Positions 21,121 to 32,975 of a DNA stretch of 64,000 bases are shown here, piece after piece. A program made the translations under genes and the position numbers. The notes beneath the pieces are model-generated. The model saw only the letters and a program-made list of their open reading frames with translations. It was not told where the DNA came from and did not search any database. Source of the stretch: Phymatolithon calcareum (lineage: Eukaryota; Rhodophyta; Florideophyceae; Hapalidiales); contig OZ345376.1 in assembly GCA_977006965.1 (NCBI GenBank), positions 1,240,001 through 1,304,000 on the forward strand, in the 5' to 3' direction. The first letter of the stretch is position 1. Each line of letters begins with the position of its first letter.

Positions 21121-22194
21121 ATGAGCGCCGCCCGTCGACTACTCGTGCGTCTTCCCGGCTTTATTTTCCTCCTTGCACTGCTATTCCACCTTCGTCGCCC
21201 TGCCCTCCGCCATGCGCGTCTCGATGCCCCACGATCAGCCCCACATTTCCTAGTTGCCGTCACGATGTTCCGCGACGAGACACCCTATCTCCTAGAATGG
21301 ATAGCGCATCACCTCCTCGCCGGCGTATCCCACTTCTATCTCTACGACGACCGTTCCTCCGACTCCCCTCTCTCCTTACTTCATCCTCTCCTCACCCACA
21401 ATCTGATCACCGTGCACAACACAACCGCCCTCATGTCCCTCGACAGTCGTCTATCCCCCTTGCTCGACCGCAAATTGTCCGTGCAATTCTTCACGCGCGC
21501 CCATTTCCACTACACGCACCGCCACTCCGCCGTCTGGGCGCTCTACCTCGACGTCGACGAGTTCGTCCATCCATGCGGTCGCAAACCCTTGCACGAACTG
21601 CTGCACGCTCAATCTGCCTCCGTGGGCGGTTTCGCGTTGCCGCGCGTGCCTTTTTCCACCGCCGGTCGCGCGACGCGCATCGCGGCCGGGGAATTGGCCA
21701 CGCTGTCGTTCGCAGAGCGGCGGCGTGGGCACTATCTGCAGCGCGAGCGGGGAAAGGTTGTGTATCGCACGATGTTGCAGACGGGCGTTCCGGGGCATGT
21801 GCACGACTTCAGCGGATGCGGCGGGCGGCTCGCGGGTTCGGAACGGCATGCCGGGGGCGATGTGTGCGCGAGCGGGGAGGGAGTGGTGCTTTTGCATCAT
21901 GTGGCGCGATCGTTGGAGGAATGCGAGGAGAAACGTGTTCTTTCGTTGTTGGGACATGGGGGATGGCGGCATCGTGCGGCGGAGGATGACTGCCTCAAGC
22001 GGCATAGCACGTACCATGCATTTCCGCGCAGGATGTATGTGTACGATCGGAAAATATACAGACGGTTGTGGGCGCAGCGGGAGAGGTTGTGCCGGCTGAT
22101 GAGGGGCTTGAATCCAAAGTACTGCGCGGATGCTCACTGTTGCCAGGAGTACGAACAAGGACGGATACTGCAGGCAGTTGGCGGCGATAAGTGA
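21121..22194 (+). CDS. GT92 (DUF23) family glycosyltransferase, type II membrane protein
   Basis: This is an intact 357-aa protein from ATG 21121. I chose that start because it directly precedes a basic stretch and a signal-anchor helix (LPGFIFLLALLFHL), the expected layout of a Golgi type II enzyme. Family motifs follow in order: VAVTMFRDETPYLLEWIAHH, GVSHFYLYDDRSSD, and the catalytic DxD region LYLDVDEFVHP. There is also a C-terminal block with several Cys (GLNPKYCADAHCC). GT92 enzymes add hexoses, often galactose, to glycans in the Golgi lumen; the acceptor here is unknown. The gene is GC-rich compared with its surroundings and shows no damage. Confidence 0.88.
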   Translation: MSAARRLLVRLPGFIFLLALLFHLRRPALRHARLDAPRSAPHFLVAVTMFRDETPYLLEWIAHHLLAGVSHFYLYDDRSSDSPLSLLHPLLTHNLITVHNTTALMSLDSRLSPLLDRKLSVQFFTRAHFHYTHRHSAVWALYLDVDEFVHPCGRKPLHELLHAQSASVGGFALPRVPFSTAGRATRIAAGELATLSFAERRRGHYLQRERGKVVYRTMLQTGVPGHVHDFSGCGGRLAGSERHAGGDVCASGEGVVLLHHVARSLEECEEKRVLSLLGHGGWRHRAAEDDCLKRHSTYHAFPRRMYVYDRKIYRRLWAQRERLCRLMRGLNPKYCADAHCCQEYEQGRILQAVGGDK

Positions 22195-22524
22195 AGTATT
22201 GTGCGAAGAGAGGGTAAGCGAAAACAGAATTGAGACAACGGCAAAGATTGGGCATCATACTCGCATGTGCACTGCGCCGCATGTGCACTGCGCCAGGTAC
22301 TGGGCGATATTGGATGTCGGATACTGGAATGAACTTGTCCACACTGCCGCACAAGGTTTATATGCACTGCCTGACTTGGACTCTATGCCGGTTTGGTTAG
22401 TCGTTACATTGAACTCTATTTTTGCCTCCGCGCGTACGGTACACTTGATAGTGGGCAGAGCATTTCATCGCGAGATCTGCAAGAAGCGTCTGTTATGTTT
22501 CTCTACCTTACGGTCGCCCTCTCG

Positions 22525-23512
22525 ACCGGGGTGTGCGGGAAATTTGAAAAAATGGAAACAATTGGAACATTGGCACAATCGGCAAGCTACCCGCTTATCA
22601 AGCTCACGAGTTTTTAGTACAACATTGATGTCGTTCAGCGCGCTTTTCTATTCGCGCAAAATCATGTAAGTAAACAGTCTATTGGTCCATCGAAATTGAC
22701 ACATCATACAGATAGTTATGATTGTGACGAGCTAATCTGCCCAATGAAATGCCATATACAACGCGCTGACGCGACATAGCCCGTCAGGCGCATGGCGACA
22801 AAACAGCGACAAAAAAGGCGACACACGACAAATCGAAATGTAACAAAACGACAAGTCTTGTTCCGCGAATTGTGAGGCATCCAGGGAGAGATCGACAAAT
22901 ATTTTGACATAAATAGCTAGAGGAGAGTACAAGCTAGGAAACGGCATAAGTTTTTATCACATTCCGAGCTCCATGACTCAAAAAAACACGAAACTAAAGT
23001 GGCGACATCGCCGTTTTTGTTGATTTTTTGTGTTTTTGCGTCGCCCCCTGCACCTTCGTTATCAGCTTCCAGATGTAAGTGTTTCCTCCACGGGGTAGAC
23101 TATAGCACATTGTACCATCCCATGTGTTTTTAGTTTCCTCTGAGTTCTTAGATTGCACGGGAGAGCCGGAGCAAGATTGGCTTTTATTGTAAGTGTCGCT
23201 TTTTTTGGCAACAATTTGTCGCCTGTCGCTTTTTTTGGTGCTATGCGACTGACGGCACGGACATCGTGTGTCGCGTCAGCGCGATGTATGTGGACATGAA
23301 ACAGTATTTCATTGGGCAGATCAATTCGGCACAATCATACCTAGCTTCATCACGTGTCAATTTTGATGGACCAAGGTATGATTTCGCGGAAATGGAAAAG
23401 CATCATGGTGGCGCTGAAAACTCGTGAACTTATTAAGTGGGAAGTTTTCCGTTTCTGCCCATTTTCGAATACGTTCCAATTTTCCAACTTTCCCGCACCC
23501 CCCCGATGCCGC
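22525..23512. mobile_element. Long degenerate inverted repeat (foldback element)
   Basis: The left arm (about 22525-22850) and right arm (about 23180-23512) are imperfect reverse complements over roughly 300 bp each. Matching anchors include GGTGTGCGGGAAA with TTTCCCGCACC, CTCACGAGTTTT with AAAACTCGTGA, TGGTCCATCGAAATTGACAC with GTGTCAATTTTGATGGACCA, and CGCTGACGCGACA with its complement. The centre has repeated TGTCGC/GCGACA words and no coding frame. It looks like an old foldback or MITE-type transposon. A target duplication was not resolved. Confidence 0.7.
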
Positions 23513-25178
23513 AGCGCGGAAGTCAGGCATTGACATCCTCGGTCGGCAATGCTAGCACACTGATGTAATGTGCATCATCGTATTGCGTCCTATTGGCTAA
23601 TATTCCTCGCTTGTTTATGGTTACCAATATGATCCCATTTTCTTGATTGACTAGATTTTATCATACCATGATTTTGTTAGTATATATACCAAGGCGGTAT
23701 AGCCGAAATTAAATTCGCCACGGAAGTCACCGGGCATACACCATCAACCAAACCTCGCCATCGCTCGACTCTGACTGCACAACAGCGTCGGCTGTGCCGA
23801 CCTGAAAATATCGGAAAATGTCTTTTCTCTGCACTTTCAGGAGTTTGAGTGTCGCAAATCGATGTAAGAGATAAGGTGAAGCCATTGATTCCGCAATACC
23901 AGCGCTTTCCTATAGTTACAGAAACTATATCCAAGAGATTCGCAAGGCGGGTATACGGTTTTTTACGTGCATTTCCTTATTTCACCGAGTTTACCACTTG
24001 TGCGCAAAATCCAACCTTCGGAATACCAATTGTAGGTACGGAATTGGAGCACCAGGCAAGCTTAGGCGATGTTATTATTCCCTTGTGCTCTTCGCAGAAC
24101 ACTATAAAAGCTGCAAAACTCATCCGTCGATGGAGTTCGGAAAGCAAGTAAGAAAACAACCATCGAAGTTTGTTTCGCAACGATTCCGAGGGATTAGGTC
24201 CTTGACCTTAGACCTCGACCAGGACACACCGGCTCCAAAGTTGCTCATCACGAGTAACCCCAGTCCTATGTTCAAGATTGAACCGAATCCTAAGTTGCTC
24301 ATTGCGAGTACCCCTAGCCGGTCTCAATAATAAGCTTGAAACTGAAATGTCTCGACATTGAGTCAACTACAGTATCAGTGCCAGCTAGGACAGCACCATT
24401 TGGAATGTGTAGGGAGAAAGGTTAATTCAGGCACATTGGGCCTTGATTTTATTCCCTACTGATACAGCCACAAGGTCAAGTTTCATTTTTGGTATCAGAC
24501 TCTACATACATTAGGCTATCGGGTTAGTACACGCCGCACACATCTGATATTGACATTCCACTCCTAGCCAGAGAAGTTATATGGTAATAATTCTCTTTCT
24601 TCCTCGAGAGCGACAGCGTCTTCGTCGTCTATTGGTTTTCAACCTATAGACGAAAACCTGTTCAGCGACAGGTTTCCGAGACTCAGAAACATTGTCAAAA
24701 TACAGCAAACGGCAGCACACTTGCCTGAAAACTGTGCAGGGCAAGCAAAAATCTAGTATCTCGGTCCAAGATAATGCCCCAGCTTCCGAAGCGCTATATA
24801 TACAGTATCAGGTTCCTGGTAAAAACTCTGTCGCAGACACAACCGGGATTTGAACCCTGGACCATATGTAGTACTAGACATGAAAACCCCGATCGGGCCC
24901 CTCCCCGAATAAAGCCCTCTGAGGGCCTCAGCTTCCTGGAGAGGCCCTCTCTTCTCATGTTTTCGCTAGGAGCCCTCGCGAGGGCTTATGATACAGTGTA
25001 CACCTGGTACGAATGTAGACGTACAGTTGTCGAAAAGATGAATTTCAGATAAACATTTTGAAGGTACTGTATGATAGTCACGGATATAATGGGCAATATG
25101 CAGAAGGCCCTCTTTTTGTACGTTTCTTTGGAAGCCCTCTCCGAAGTTACTGTATCACCAGGGCAAGGGAGAGCAATT
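23513..25178. other. Intergenic region, short repeats only
   Basis: No gene is recognised. A two-copy tandem unit occurs at 24239-24320 (AAGTTGCTCAT..CGAGTA..CC). An imperfect run of GAGGGC/GCCCTC palindromes lies at 24895-24985. The motif at 24843-24860 resembles a tRNA T-arm but has no partner sequence (see rejected items). Confidence 0.45.
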
Positions 25179-25440
25179 TAGGGAAATGAGCTACAAAAGC
25201 TTGCTTATGAAAAGCGAATCAGCGCTTTGGAGCAAGCACTGACTGAGCACTATGATAGTCGAAGAGGTCATAGAGATCAAAAGAAGTGCAAAATATCGAG
25301 GAGGAAAAGAGAGAAGAGAGCGTGGTGTACGATCTGGATGTCTCCGATGGGGCAATTAAGGAAGATAGACAAGCAGAAGATGGCGCAGAAGGTGTATGAT
25401 ACCGACCGACCCGGTTCGCGCAGCTGAGGTGTACAACCGG
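25179..25440 (+). pseudogene. Fragment of a GTPase-Sel1 paralogue
   Basis: In shifting frames this encodes LAYEKRISALEQ, then EEEKREE, DLDVSDGAI, then DGAEGV and RFAQL. It follows in order the linker between the GTPase and Sel1 regions of the gene at 3078-5636 (its residues about 233-320). Several single-base shifts separate the pieces. Neither the GTPase domain nor full Sel1 repeats are present nearby. It shows that the family had at least one more member, now truncated. Confidence 0.8.
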
Positions 25441-26439
25441 TCCATTGGGTCACTCCTGAAAATTATAAATTGCACAAAATGTGTCATTTCTGCACAAAAT
25501 GCGTCGTCACGCCACGGTGCATTTGTCTCGTGTCCTCGATTTGTGACACGGAAAATGTGCAAATTGTAGAGCTTCCCTCTATAAACCAAATGTGTTGCAT
25601 GACACATTTCTATCATTTTCGCTACGGCGCCTTTCTCTCAGTCGGAGTAGTGCAGTTATCTGCCTCGTGCACTTCATCCATAGGTGATCAGGAAGATGCA
25701 CTGCTGCTTTGAAGAGTAGATCCTCGTAAAGCGGGAAATTGAGGACACGAAGCAGAACAATTTGCAAAGCGCCAAGTTGAGGTTGATAACACACCGTCTT
25801 GTTAATCCTGGAGATAAAAAAATTGTTTATATTTCCAATTGGGGCAAAAAGCAAAACGCTGAGTATGGCAACACCGATCCAGGTCCCCGCTTCACAAGCA
25901 GTACCCACGGATTCTACTCCAAGCCATGTCGGAACAGAGGCTTCACAGTGACAAAAGACAAATTTCACTACTACAGTTCCAACAAGTTCTTCTAATGCAG
26001 GTGCGGAGCAGAAACCACACTTGTCTCCTCCGGAGATCGAGCCCCATGAACACGCACGGAGACTTCTTGGGTCACTACGGGGAGGAATACCCGTAACAAA
26101 TCCTCTTGTTCCGGCTTCTCACTTTCCTCTAATTCCCTCCCAACTCGGAACTCACCTGTATTCCCGAAAAACCACTCGCTTGCCCTCCGTGAACAATGCG
26201 TCACTAAATGCGCTTCCAGAAATGCTGTTTCTGTATCGCTCTGTGAATATGCGGCTTCGGCAGCGTACTTCGGCTATGCTGGTCCTGCTTCCCTCAAATG
26301 GATCGATCCATCATTAGTATCAGACCTATCTTCGCAGCTCTTGACCGCTTTTCTGTCCCTGCTGGGGATCCCTTCTTTCGCCCCGCAGTTCGAAGATCAA
26401 ATAGACTCAAGTCAGCTATTTAACAAAGTGCTGACCTAG
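25441..26439. other. Intergenic region, nothing recognised
   Basis: There are short reading frames without family features. A loose inverted pair (AAATGTGTCAT near 25478 and ATGACACATTT near 25600) is the only structure seen. Confidence 0.35.
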
Positions 26440-26988
26440 GTACAGTCGACGACATATACGAAGACGAAGATCTCCCTGAAGAATCTGGCGATGAATCAGG
26501 ACACGAGCGAGCCGGTACAGAGTCCGTTGCCCATGAAAATGCGACCGCTCTATTGTCGAGCTCTACATGAGAAACGGAAAATCCTGTTCTCAACGAGCTG
26601 CCGCAGTGCTCTCGCCATGAACGCTGCACAAGCTGTCTCTCTCCTATCTACGTGGCAGAGCCCACTGGACTCGCCAAGACTACCTTCTCCGCGCCCTATT
26701 GTCCAGAGGCGGTCGAGTGGAGGGCGTTCAGGGCAATCCTCCGACGGGGATATGATGTCGATTTTCAGTTTGCAACTTCGGCAAGAAAACGAAAGAAGGG
26801 AAGCAGAGCGCGTAGCCCGAGCAGAGGACCGGGCTGAAGAGAAGGTGCTCCGTGAAGAAGCGCGAGCAGATCAGAGAGCGCAGAGGGAAGCTGAGCGACA
26901 GGAAGAGAGAGTTCGGCAAGAGGAAGCGATTCCCTTTTGGAGTATTATACTGCTTAAAAACCTCTCCGTCTCCAGCGGTGTAATGTAA
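26440..26988 (+). other. Open stretch encoding acidic and coiled-coil segments
   Basis: One frame begins with an acidic run (DDIYEDEDLPEE). A second overlapping frame, ending at 26988, encodes a strongly charged helix rich in Arg, Glu and Ala (ENERREAER through EERVRQEEA). Such segments are common in accessory proteins of plant and algal transposons. There is no catalytic motif, and the two parts need a frame change. It is probably a decayed gene of unknown type. Confidence 0.3.
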
Positions 26989-27374
26989 TATGTGTACTCT
27001 TCAGCGCCAAAGTGACGGCCCATGTCGGATGCTTTGGGCACTATAAGCATTCAAAATAGTACATCAAATCAATTAATATTTTGGTTCCATAAAGGAAGTG
27101 TCTGACACAAAATGCAACAATGTTTTCAGGGCTCCACAATTTGGCGTGCGCGGAACATCGGAAAACATTTGCACAATTTGCGTACTCTTTTGCGTCTCTG
27201 CAATTAATCATTTTCAGGAATGACCCATTGAAGGAGTTGGGATTGTGAGCGGAATGGTCAAACTTGCGCGGTTACAACCGCTCGGTACACTATCTGCACC
27301 ATCTTCAAGGCGCAAAATTTCGAAAATATGCAATATGAACTGTATGTGTATTGTTTTTTGGATATTCGGGAATA

Positions 27375-28941
27375 CACTCCCCGAAATTAATATAGCCCCA
27401 CCTTGGCAAACCGTCAGGGCCACACGCATGGCGGGAATCGCGTTAATGGACCGGTGGTCCTTTAATCGTCTACTCATTGCTCTACGTACTAGCCCAAATA
27501 TGGCTCGCTAGGTTTTTGTTAACTCGCAGTGTTCGCCAAAATGTATGATAGCCCCTATTTTTCCCGCGCAACAATTTGGCCCCGGAAAACTTCATGCATC
27601 CGCCAAGCGGAAGTATATGGGATTCATAGGGCGCTCGGCGCCCTGTTGCCTTCTTTATATGCATGGCGACTTACCCACGTACGCTGTTCGAGTCACTTTG
27701 GCCTCAACCATGGGTCGCGGACTGTTTCTGACGAAGGAGGAGGAGGTCTTGATCCGGGCGCTCGACTCCGAAGGCTTGAGCGAGAGTGCCATTGCTTTGC
27801 AAGTGAAACGGTCCCGAAAAGCCGTCTCGAACTTTCTGAACAAGTTCCCCGGCCAAAACTCGACTGAAAAAGGCGGGGAGGCCCCGAAAGCTGTCTGATC
27901 AGGCTGCTAGGGCAGTCATTCGGAAGGCTTCTGCTTCAACAATGACGGCTCGGGAGCTCCGAGACATGTACAATTTACCCGTCAGAGTGTATCGCGTACA
28001 GCAAGTCCTTAGCGATACTAAATACTTGGAGTTTAGGCGAATGAAACGGGCTCCAAGCCTTACCCCTTGGCACAAGGATCAACGTGACAAGGGGGCCCGC
28101 CTTCGTCTTCGCCTGAGCCGCTCGCAGTGGACCAGGACAATCTTTTCTGATGAGAAGCGATTCTGTTTGGATGATCCAGACGGTTTTGGGTACTATTGGC
28201 CCGAGAAAAGGGTCCCTGAAGAATACTTTTCCCGTCGGCAGCAAGGCGGGGGAGGGGTTATGGTCTGGGGTTGTTTTTCGCGGCGCGGAAAGCCCGAACT
28301 AGTACTGTACCGAACACAATGAATGCGCAAAGGTACGTGCAGCTGCTTGAGAATCATCTGGAACCGTTTGCGGAATCGTGCTACGGTTGGGACTGGAGTT
28401 TCCAGCAGGATAAAGCGCCGGCGCACACAGCGAGGTACACAGATGAGTACTCTTTGAAGCAGGGATCAGCCTTATGACTTGGCCATCGCATAGTCCCGAT
28501 CTGAACCTAATAGAGAACCTGTGGGGCATCGTTGTGCATGATATTTACAAGGATTGTCGTCAGTTTGAGTACGAGGACGACCTCATCGAAGCGATTCAAG
28601 CATCCTCGGATCGTATCGGTCTGGAAACGCTTCGGAAGCTGATTGGATCGATGCCCGACCGGTGCATGAAGGTTATCGAGAAGCGCGGTGGGTCTAATGG
28701 CTACTGAGCGTTGTTTTTGGCGCGATAGTCTGAGAAAGATAGAGGTGGCGCTAACTTACTGCGGACGAAAAATATGTGCTATTCAAGAAAACTTGATTTT
28801 CTGTTTGACTCCATGGGGGTTCACTAAATTAGGTTAGTCATTGCGTTGAAAAAGAAGGTTATACATGCAGTGCGACGATAATAGTGGCGCTAGGTGTCAC
28901 CATGGCTACAAGAAAGAACTCTATATTAATTTCGGGGAGTG
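27375..28941 (+). mobile_element. Tc1/mariner element
   Basis: The 1567-bp element has identical 21-bp inverted termini starting CACTCCCCGAAATTAATATA. TA duplications lie at 27373-27374 and 28942-28943. Length, termini and target site are those of the Tc1 family. It carries one broken transposase gene on the plus strand. The intact termini mean it could still be mobilised in trans. Confidence 0.92.
27710..28707 (+). pseudogene. Tc1-like transposase, frameshifted
   Basis: From ATG 27710 the protein begins with a helix-turn-helix region (LTKEEEVLIRALDSEGLSES). The frame shifts near 27880, 28310 and 28475. The pieces carry the DD34E core: TIFSDEKRF, FQQDKAPAHTA and WPSHSPDLNLIENLWG, plus the VMVWGCFS block between the first two. 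All catalytic residues survive but no single frame is intact, so the protein cannot be made without correction. It ends at 28707, 234 bp inside the right terminus. Confidence 0.92.
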
Positions 28942-28943
28942 TA

Positions 28944-30135
28944 TTCATACCAAAGCAGATTTTTGAAAGCCGTTTGGCGTCAGCCATATTTCCCGAAGCG
29001 TTTATACTGCTGAATGTAACAGAATGGACAGTATCCATTTGGCGATCAGGCAGGAGGGTGAGATTGGGATGAAGCCGGAGCAAATGATTTTGGACGGCAT
29101 GACAACATTTTGTCCTGGACCGTTGGAAGGGCAATGTCAGAGATAGACCGGGATAGGGAACTGTATGTGTATTGTACAGCACGCGAATATTACGCCATTT
29201 GCTATGTACGATCAATGTAGGCTTCCTATGAAAATAGAGGGTGGAGAGCGATATTTCCTGAAGACGACAGTATTGAAAAATGTACCTCTTGGACATAGAT
29301 CTGTACATGACTTCCTGGCACGGCGCAATTCGAGCTTCTCATCCACATTCCCGTTTTCACAGCAAGCTTTCGAGGCGCGCTGGTGCCGCACATATTCGTT
29401 TAATTGTCGCTGACGTCCTTAATACTCGACTTTCGACAAGTTGCGCTTCGTTCCGCGGCGGCCACCACAATTCGTGAAGTAATTTCCTCCCCGTACTGTA
29501 CGAATCCAAATTCAGCTCGTTTCGAGTGTGGGTCGCACGGCCACACATTGACAGCATTGTGGCAGGCAAAATGTGTCATGGATCCCTTTACTTCTTGTTG
29601 TCTAATCTTGTTCTTGAAATCTATCCTATTCGGAGAGGGTATACCTCCCTCTTAGATAGAACGAAAAAACGACCTGTAAGTAGCGTGGAAGAGGAGGGAT
29701 CAGACTGTACCATAGCAGAAGGTGGATGAGAGGCAGAAGCAGTCTCCCTTATGACTCCAACTCTTCTCAGGTAACGATGTACCTGTGCAAAGGCTATCCT
29801 TCTGTTATGGTAAACGGTATATACATATTGTCCTCCAGTTCCAGCGGAATCTCTTCCGGATTATGTTGGAGCCAATGGCATCTTGCAGCGCATGGGACTA
29901 TGCCTGCATAGATCTTCTCCTGAATACCTCTTTGGATGCTTACAATGTGACATACGAACCAGAACGTCGGTGGACTGTCTTCCATGTCTTCCAAAGTTGA
30001 GAAGAAATGCGACTGTAGGATAAATGGTAAGTGAAACTCTAGATCTCCAGGCCTAAAGGCAAGAGTTTCAATGATGTCCCCACGGCTAAACCAAGGCTCA
30101 GGAAGTCCGCTGGTGCGTGCAGACACGATAAAGTC
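28944..30135. other. Intergenic region, nothing recognised
   Basis: There are several short open frames in both strands but no recognisable protein family, RNA or repeat. The motif GAACTGTATGTGTATTGT occurs at both 27337 and 29157, on either side of the Tc1 element, which hints at a duplicated flank. Confidence 0.35.
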
Positions 30136-32542
30136 TCATATTTGGACTACTGTAGCCTGTGAATCAAAAGGATAGGTCGTTGATAGGAATAAGATGAGAG
30201 CTTCTCGAGAGGAATAGGAAGAATTTGTCAGAGATTGAATAGTTTCGACTAATCCTCTTAGATTCCAACGCAATGATTGATCTTCACTCGACAATACTGC
30301 ACTTGGAGAGAGCATGGACTGTCCTGGATTAATGAGCTCTTTCTCAATACAGAGACCCGGTCCGAACGTGCCCTGAATAACGGAAACAGGGGCATCTGGT
30401 ATGGTATCTTCGAGCTTCGACATGCTGTCCCTTCCCTCCAGAAATCGGAAACAACCTCTCAATGCGCTGTCATCTCCGCTTATCGTGTTTGATACGAGTA
30501 ATGCCAGTCGACCTTTCCAGTCGTTCGAAGCAACTCTGGTCATGCGCGAAAGGTGAACATGTTTGTTGTTTGAAATTCTGATGCCTCGCTTTAGCCTCTG
30601 ATGCGGTTTTTCGAGTAGTAGTTCGTCGATGCGAGCAACATGACCAACCATGGGTAATGTGACGTATACCAGCTCTTGTAGTCTATACACATTTGGGCAG
30701 TCCAATACCTTGATTGCCGAAGTACACGATATGTGAATCCTACGAAGCTCCTTCTGCTTTTGCGCAGGGCAGATACTGTAATTCAGTGCAGAATAGTCGT
30801 CCTTGGGCATTGTGCAGATCCGATAAATGCGTTCAATATGGTCCATTATCATTATTTGCAGTCGGCGAATATGCGGTCCGCAGTTGTCGTCTTTGAACGA
30901 CCGCAACGTGTCCGCAATTTCCCTTTGTGGGTAGGACATGTGCAGCAGCTCCGCAATCAGTTTAGATATAGAGCTTACCAAGGGCACAGGGTCCCTACAT
31001 TTCTGTGATATTTCGCTTCTCGATACAGAATGGCGATGAGCAACCACATAACCATTTCGAAGTGCCGGCTCCGCCATCAAAGCCAAGCTGTACAGCTCCG
31101 ACATAGACGTTTTGAGTAGAACCTTTTTCTCCCGGTCGAAAAGTATATTCTTTGTAGTTAGATGACTGTCGGCAAGGTAGCTTAGAATGTACTCTTCGCA
31201 TTTGATTCTATGTAAATTCGACGGCAAGAACTTATAGGCCAATGAGAAGCAGTCATGAACGTTTCCAGTAAGTAGGTGATCTGAGGCAATGCAACAAGCA
31301 TGATAACTGTCCAGAGTACATGAAAGCAGGGGAGTGTTATGGGGGGGAGTAACACGAACCCCTTATCATACCCCTTTTTTTGATTTGCGTCTATAGTGCG
31401 TGTTTGATATAATTTTGCAGGGATTAATTGCTTCATAAAAAGGAGAATGAAAGCTGAAAATATGGCCCTCGTTCTCGGAACATTGGGAGTTGCCAATGTA
31501 GCGGTCGCTCTCGTTGCAGTATTCGATTTTGTGGTGAAAAACAATAGAAATATTCTGTAAACAAGAGTTATTATTGATACAGCCTGAACTCATAATTTTT
31601 GCCGGCACATCAATGTCATGCTTTTGCAGACAAGTTTTGAAACAAAAAAATCAGTGTTACTCCCCCCCATAACATTCCCCTGATGAAAGTAAAGGAGCTC
31701 CGGTGCTCGTCTTGGGAGTCCGCCCCTTCGCCTGGATTATTGCTGCACGCAAATCATGTAGCGGAAAATTGGACGCAAGCGCACTAGCAGACATTCCAAG
31801 GAGTCTGCAATTCTCTCGCTGCGCACCGCAATCCCGGATTGCTTTGTGCTCATAAAATCTATGTCTGAATGCGGAGAGAAAGCCGCTTCCCACGGGAGAC
31901 GTATAGCGACTACCGACAGATGCGGCGGACTTTCTTGCGAATCGGAAAAAGTAGCAGCACAATGTAGCATTGTGCCCGAGAACAACAAGGTCTGTGGTCA
32001 AAGCTGTCGAGTCTCTTAGAACGCCGATAAAGTCAAGAAATATGCGAACTAATTGTCCTTTGCCGTCCACATCCAAAAATTTCTCCGTCATGCCGACGAA
32101 AATGTTCTCCTTAATGCAGTGGAAAAGAGAAGAGCTTTTTACGCCAGGGGGTGTAAAGGCCGATAAATCGAACTGCATAGGGAGAGGATCGGGCAGAGAG
32201 AGGAGGATTTAGACATAGAATGTAGAATCCGTCTCCCGATGCCGAATCGCCCTCCTGTATGGGAAACCCGTCCCAGTACAGCAAAAACCGATACACAAAG
32301 AAGGGCACATCTTTTTCAAGATGTCCTACAGCGCTGGTAGGTGAGCACTTTTCAGGACCTCGATTTCCGGGTTTTTTGACGAGAAAATGGAGAGTAAGGA
32401 TGTCCAGATAGAGAGTATCGTCACTCCTATTGGGGGGCAAGCAATATATGGGCAAATTGGAAGCACAGGCGATATTTTTAGTGATTTGCGTGTCTAAAGC
32501 AAGACCGGCAGAAATCCATATCATGTGCCTGCTTCCGCCCAA
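30136..32542 (-). pseudogene. CACTA/KDZ-like transposase remnant interrupted by a MITE
   Basis: Read on the minus strand, 32542-32150 contains FLLYWDGFPIQ and AVRFIGLYTP, resembling the DDE N-terminal block of KDZ/CACTA-like transposases. A shift in a run of five C at 32147-32151 moves to the next frame, which holds FLDFIGVLRDS and a Cys/His-containing region. At 31327-31682 a MITE is inserted. Removing it and one copy of its target duplication leaves the frame continuous into 31319-30136. That last 390-residue part contains ELLLEKPHQRLKRGI and other motifs seen in C-terminal parts of such transposases. The exact superfamily is uncertain. Confidence 0.55.
31327..31682. mobile_element. 356-bp MITE with CAGGGG termini (hAT-like)
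   Basis: The inverted termini begin CAGGGGAGTGTTATGGGGGG at the left and CAGGGGAATGTTATGGGGGG at the right, about 29 bp with one mismatch. They are flanked by a 7-bp direct repeat ATGAAAG at 31320-31326 and 31683-31689. CAGGG ends are typical of hAT elements, which normally make 8-bp duplications. It has no coding capacity. Confidence 0.85.
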
Positions 32543-32975
32543 AACCGAGGCACAATGCCAACACGAGCATTCCTGTCATGGGCCGTCAAATTACAAGCGA
32601 GCAGACGGAGCGTGAGATACTTCGGAAGGCAATGTGGGCCGCTGTAGAACAACAAAGTCTCCAGCCTTGATGACATTACTCTCCCAGTCACACCAAGCTG
32701 ATTGCATTTGCCTTCTACGTTCCTTTAGGGCTGTATAGAGTCTTTTTACGGCAGCTGCCATTTCTGGAGATACCTTCTTCTTCTTCGTCTAGATTTCTGA
32801 TCCGCATGGTCATCACCGGGTTCCGCGTTATCCTGTTGTTCAGGTACATCGGGGATAGGGATATTGGCAGAATCTGATGGAGACTGGTACTGCACAAAAC
32901 TGAAAAGCTTTAGTATTTCATGATCACAATGCGATAGCCCAGTAGTATCATCGCTCGCAAAGTCGAAGTATGCCT

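Noticed and set aside
20952-21989. 345-codon frame overlapping the GT92 gene
   Set aside because: It is a shadow frame caused by the high GC of the GT92 gene; the product is Arg/Pro/Ser-rich without motifs, whereas the GT92 frame has family motifs.
24843-24860. tRNA-like T-arm (minus strand GGTTCAAATCCCGG)
   Set aside because: It has no matching D-arm, anticodon arm or acceptor stem in the surrounding 80 bases, so it is not a tRNA gene. A tRNA-derived SINE is possible but unsupported.
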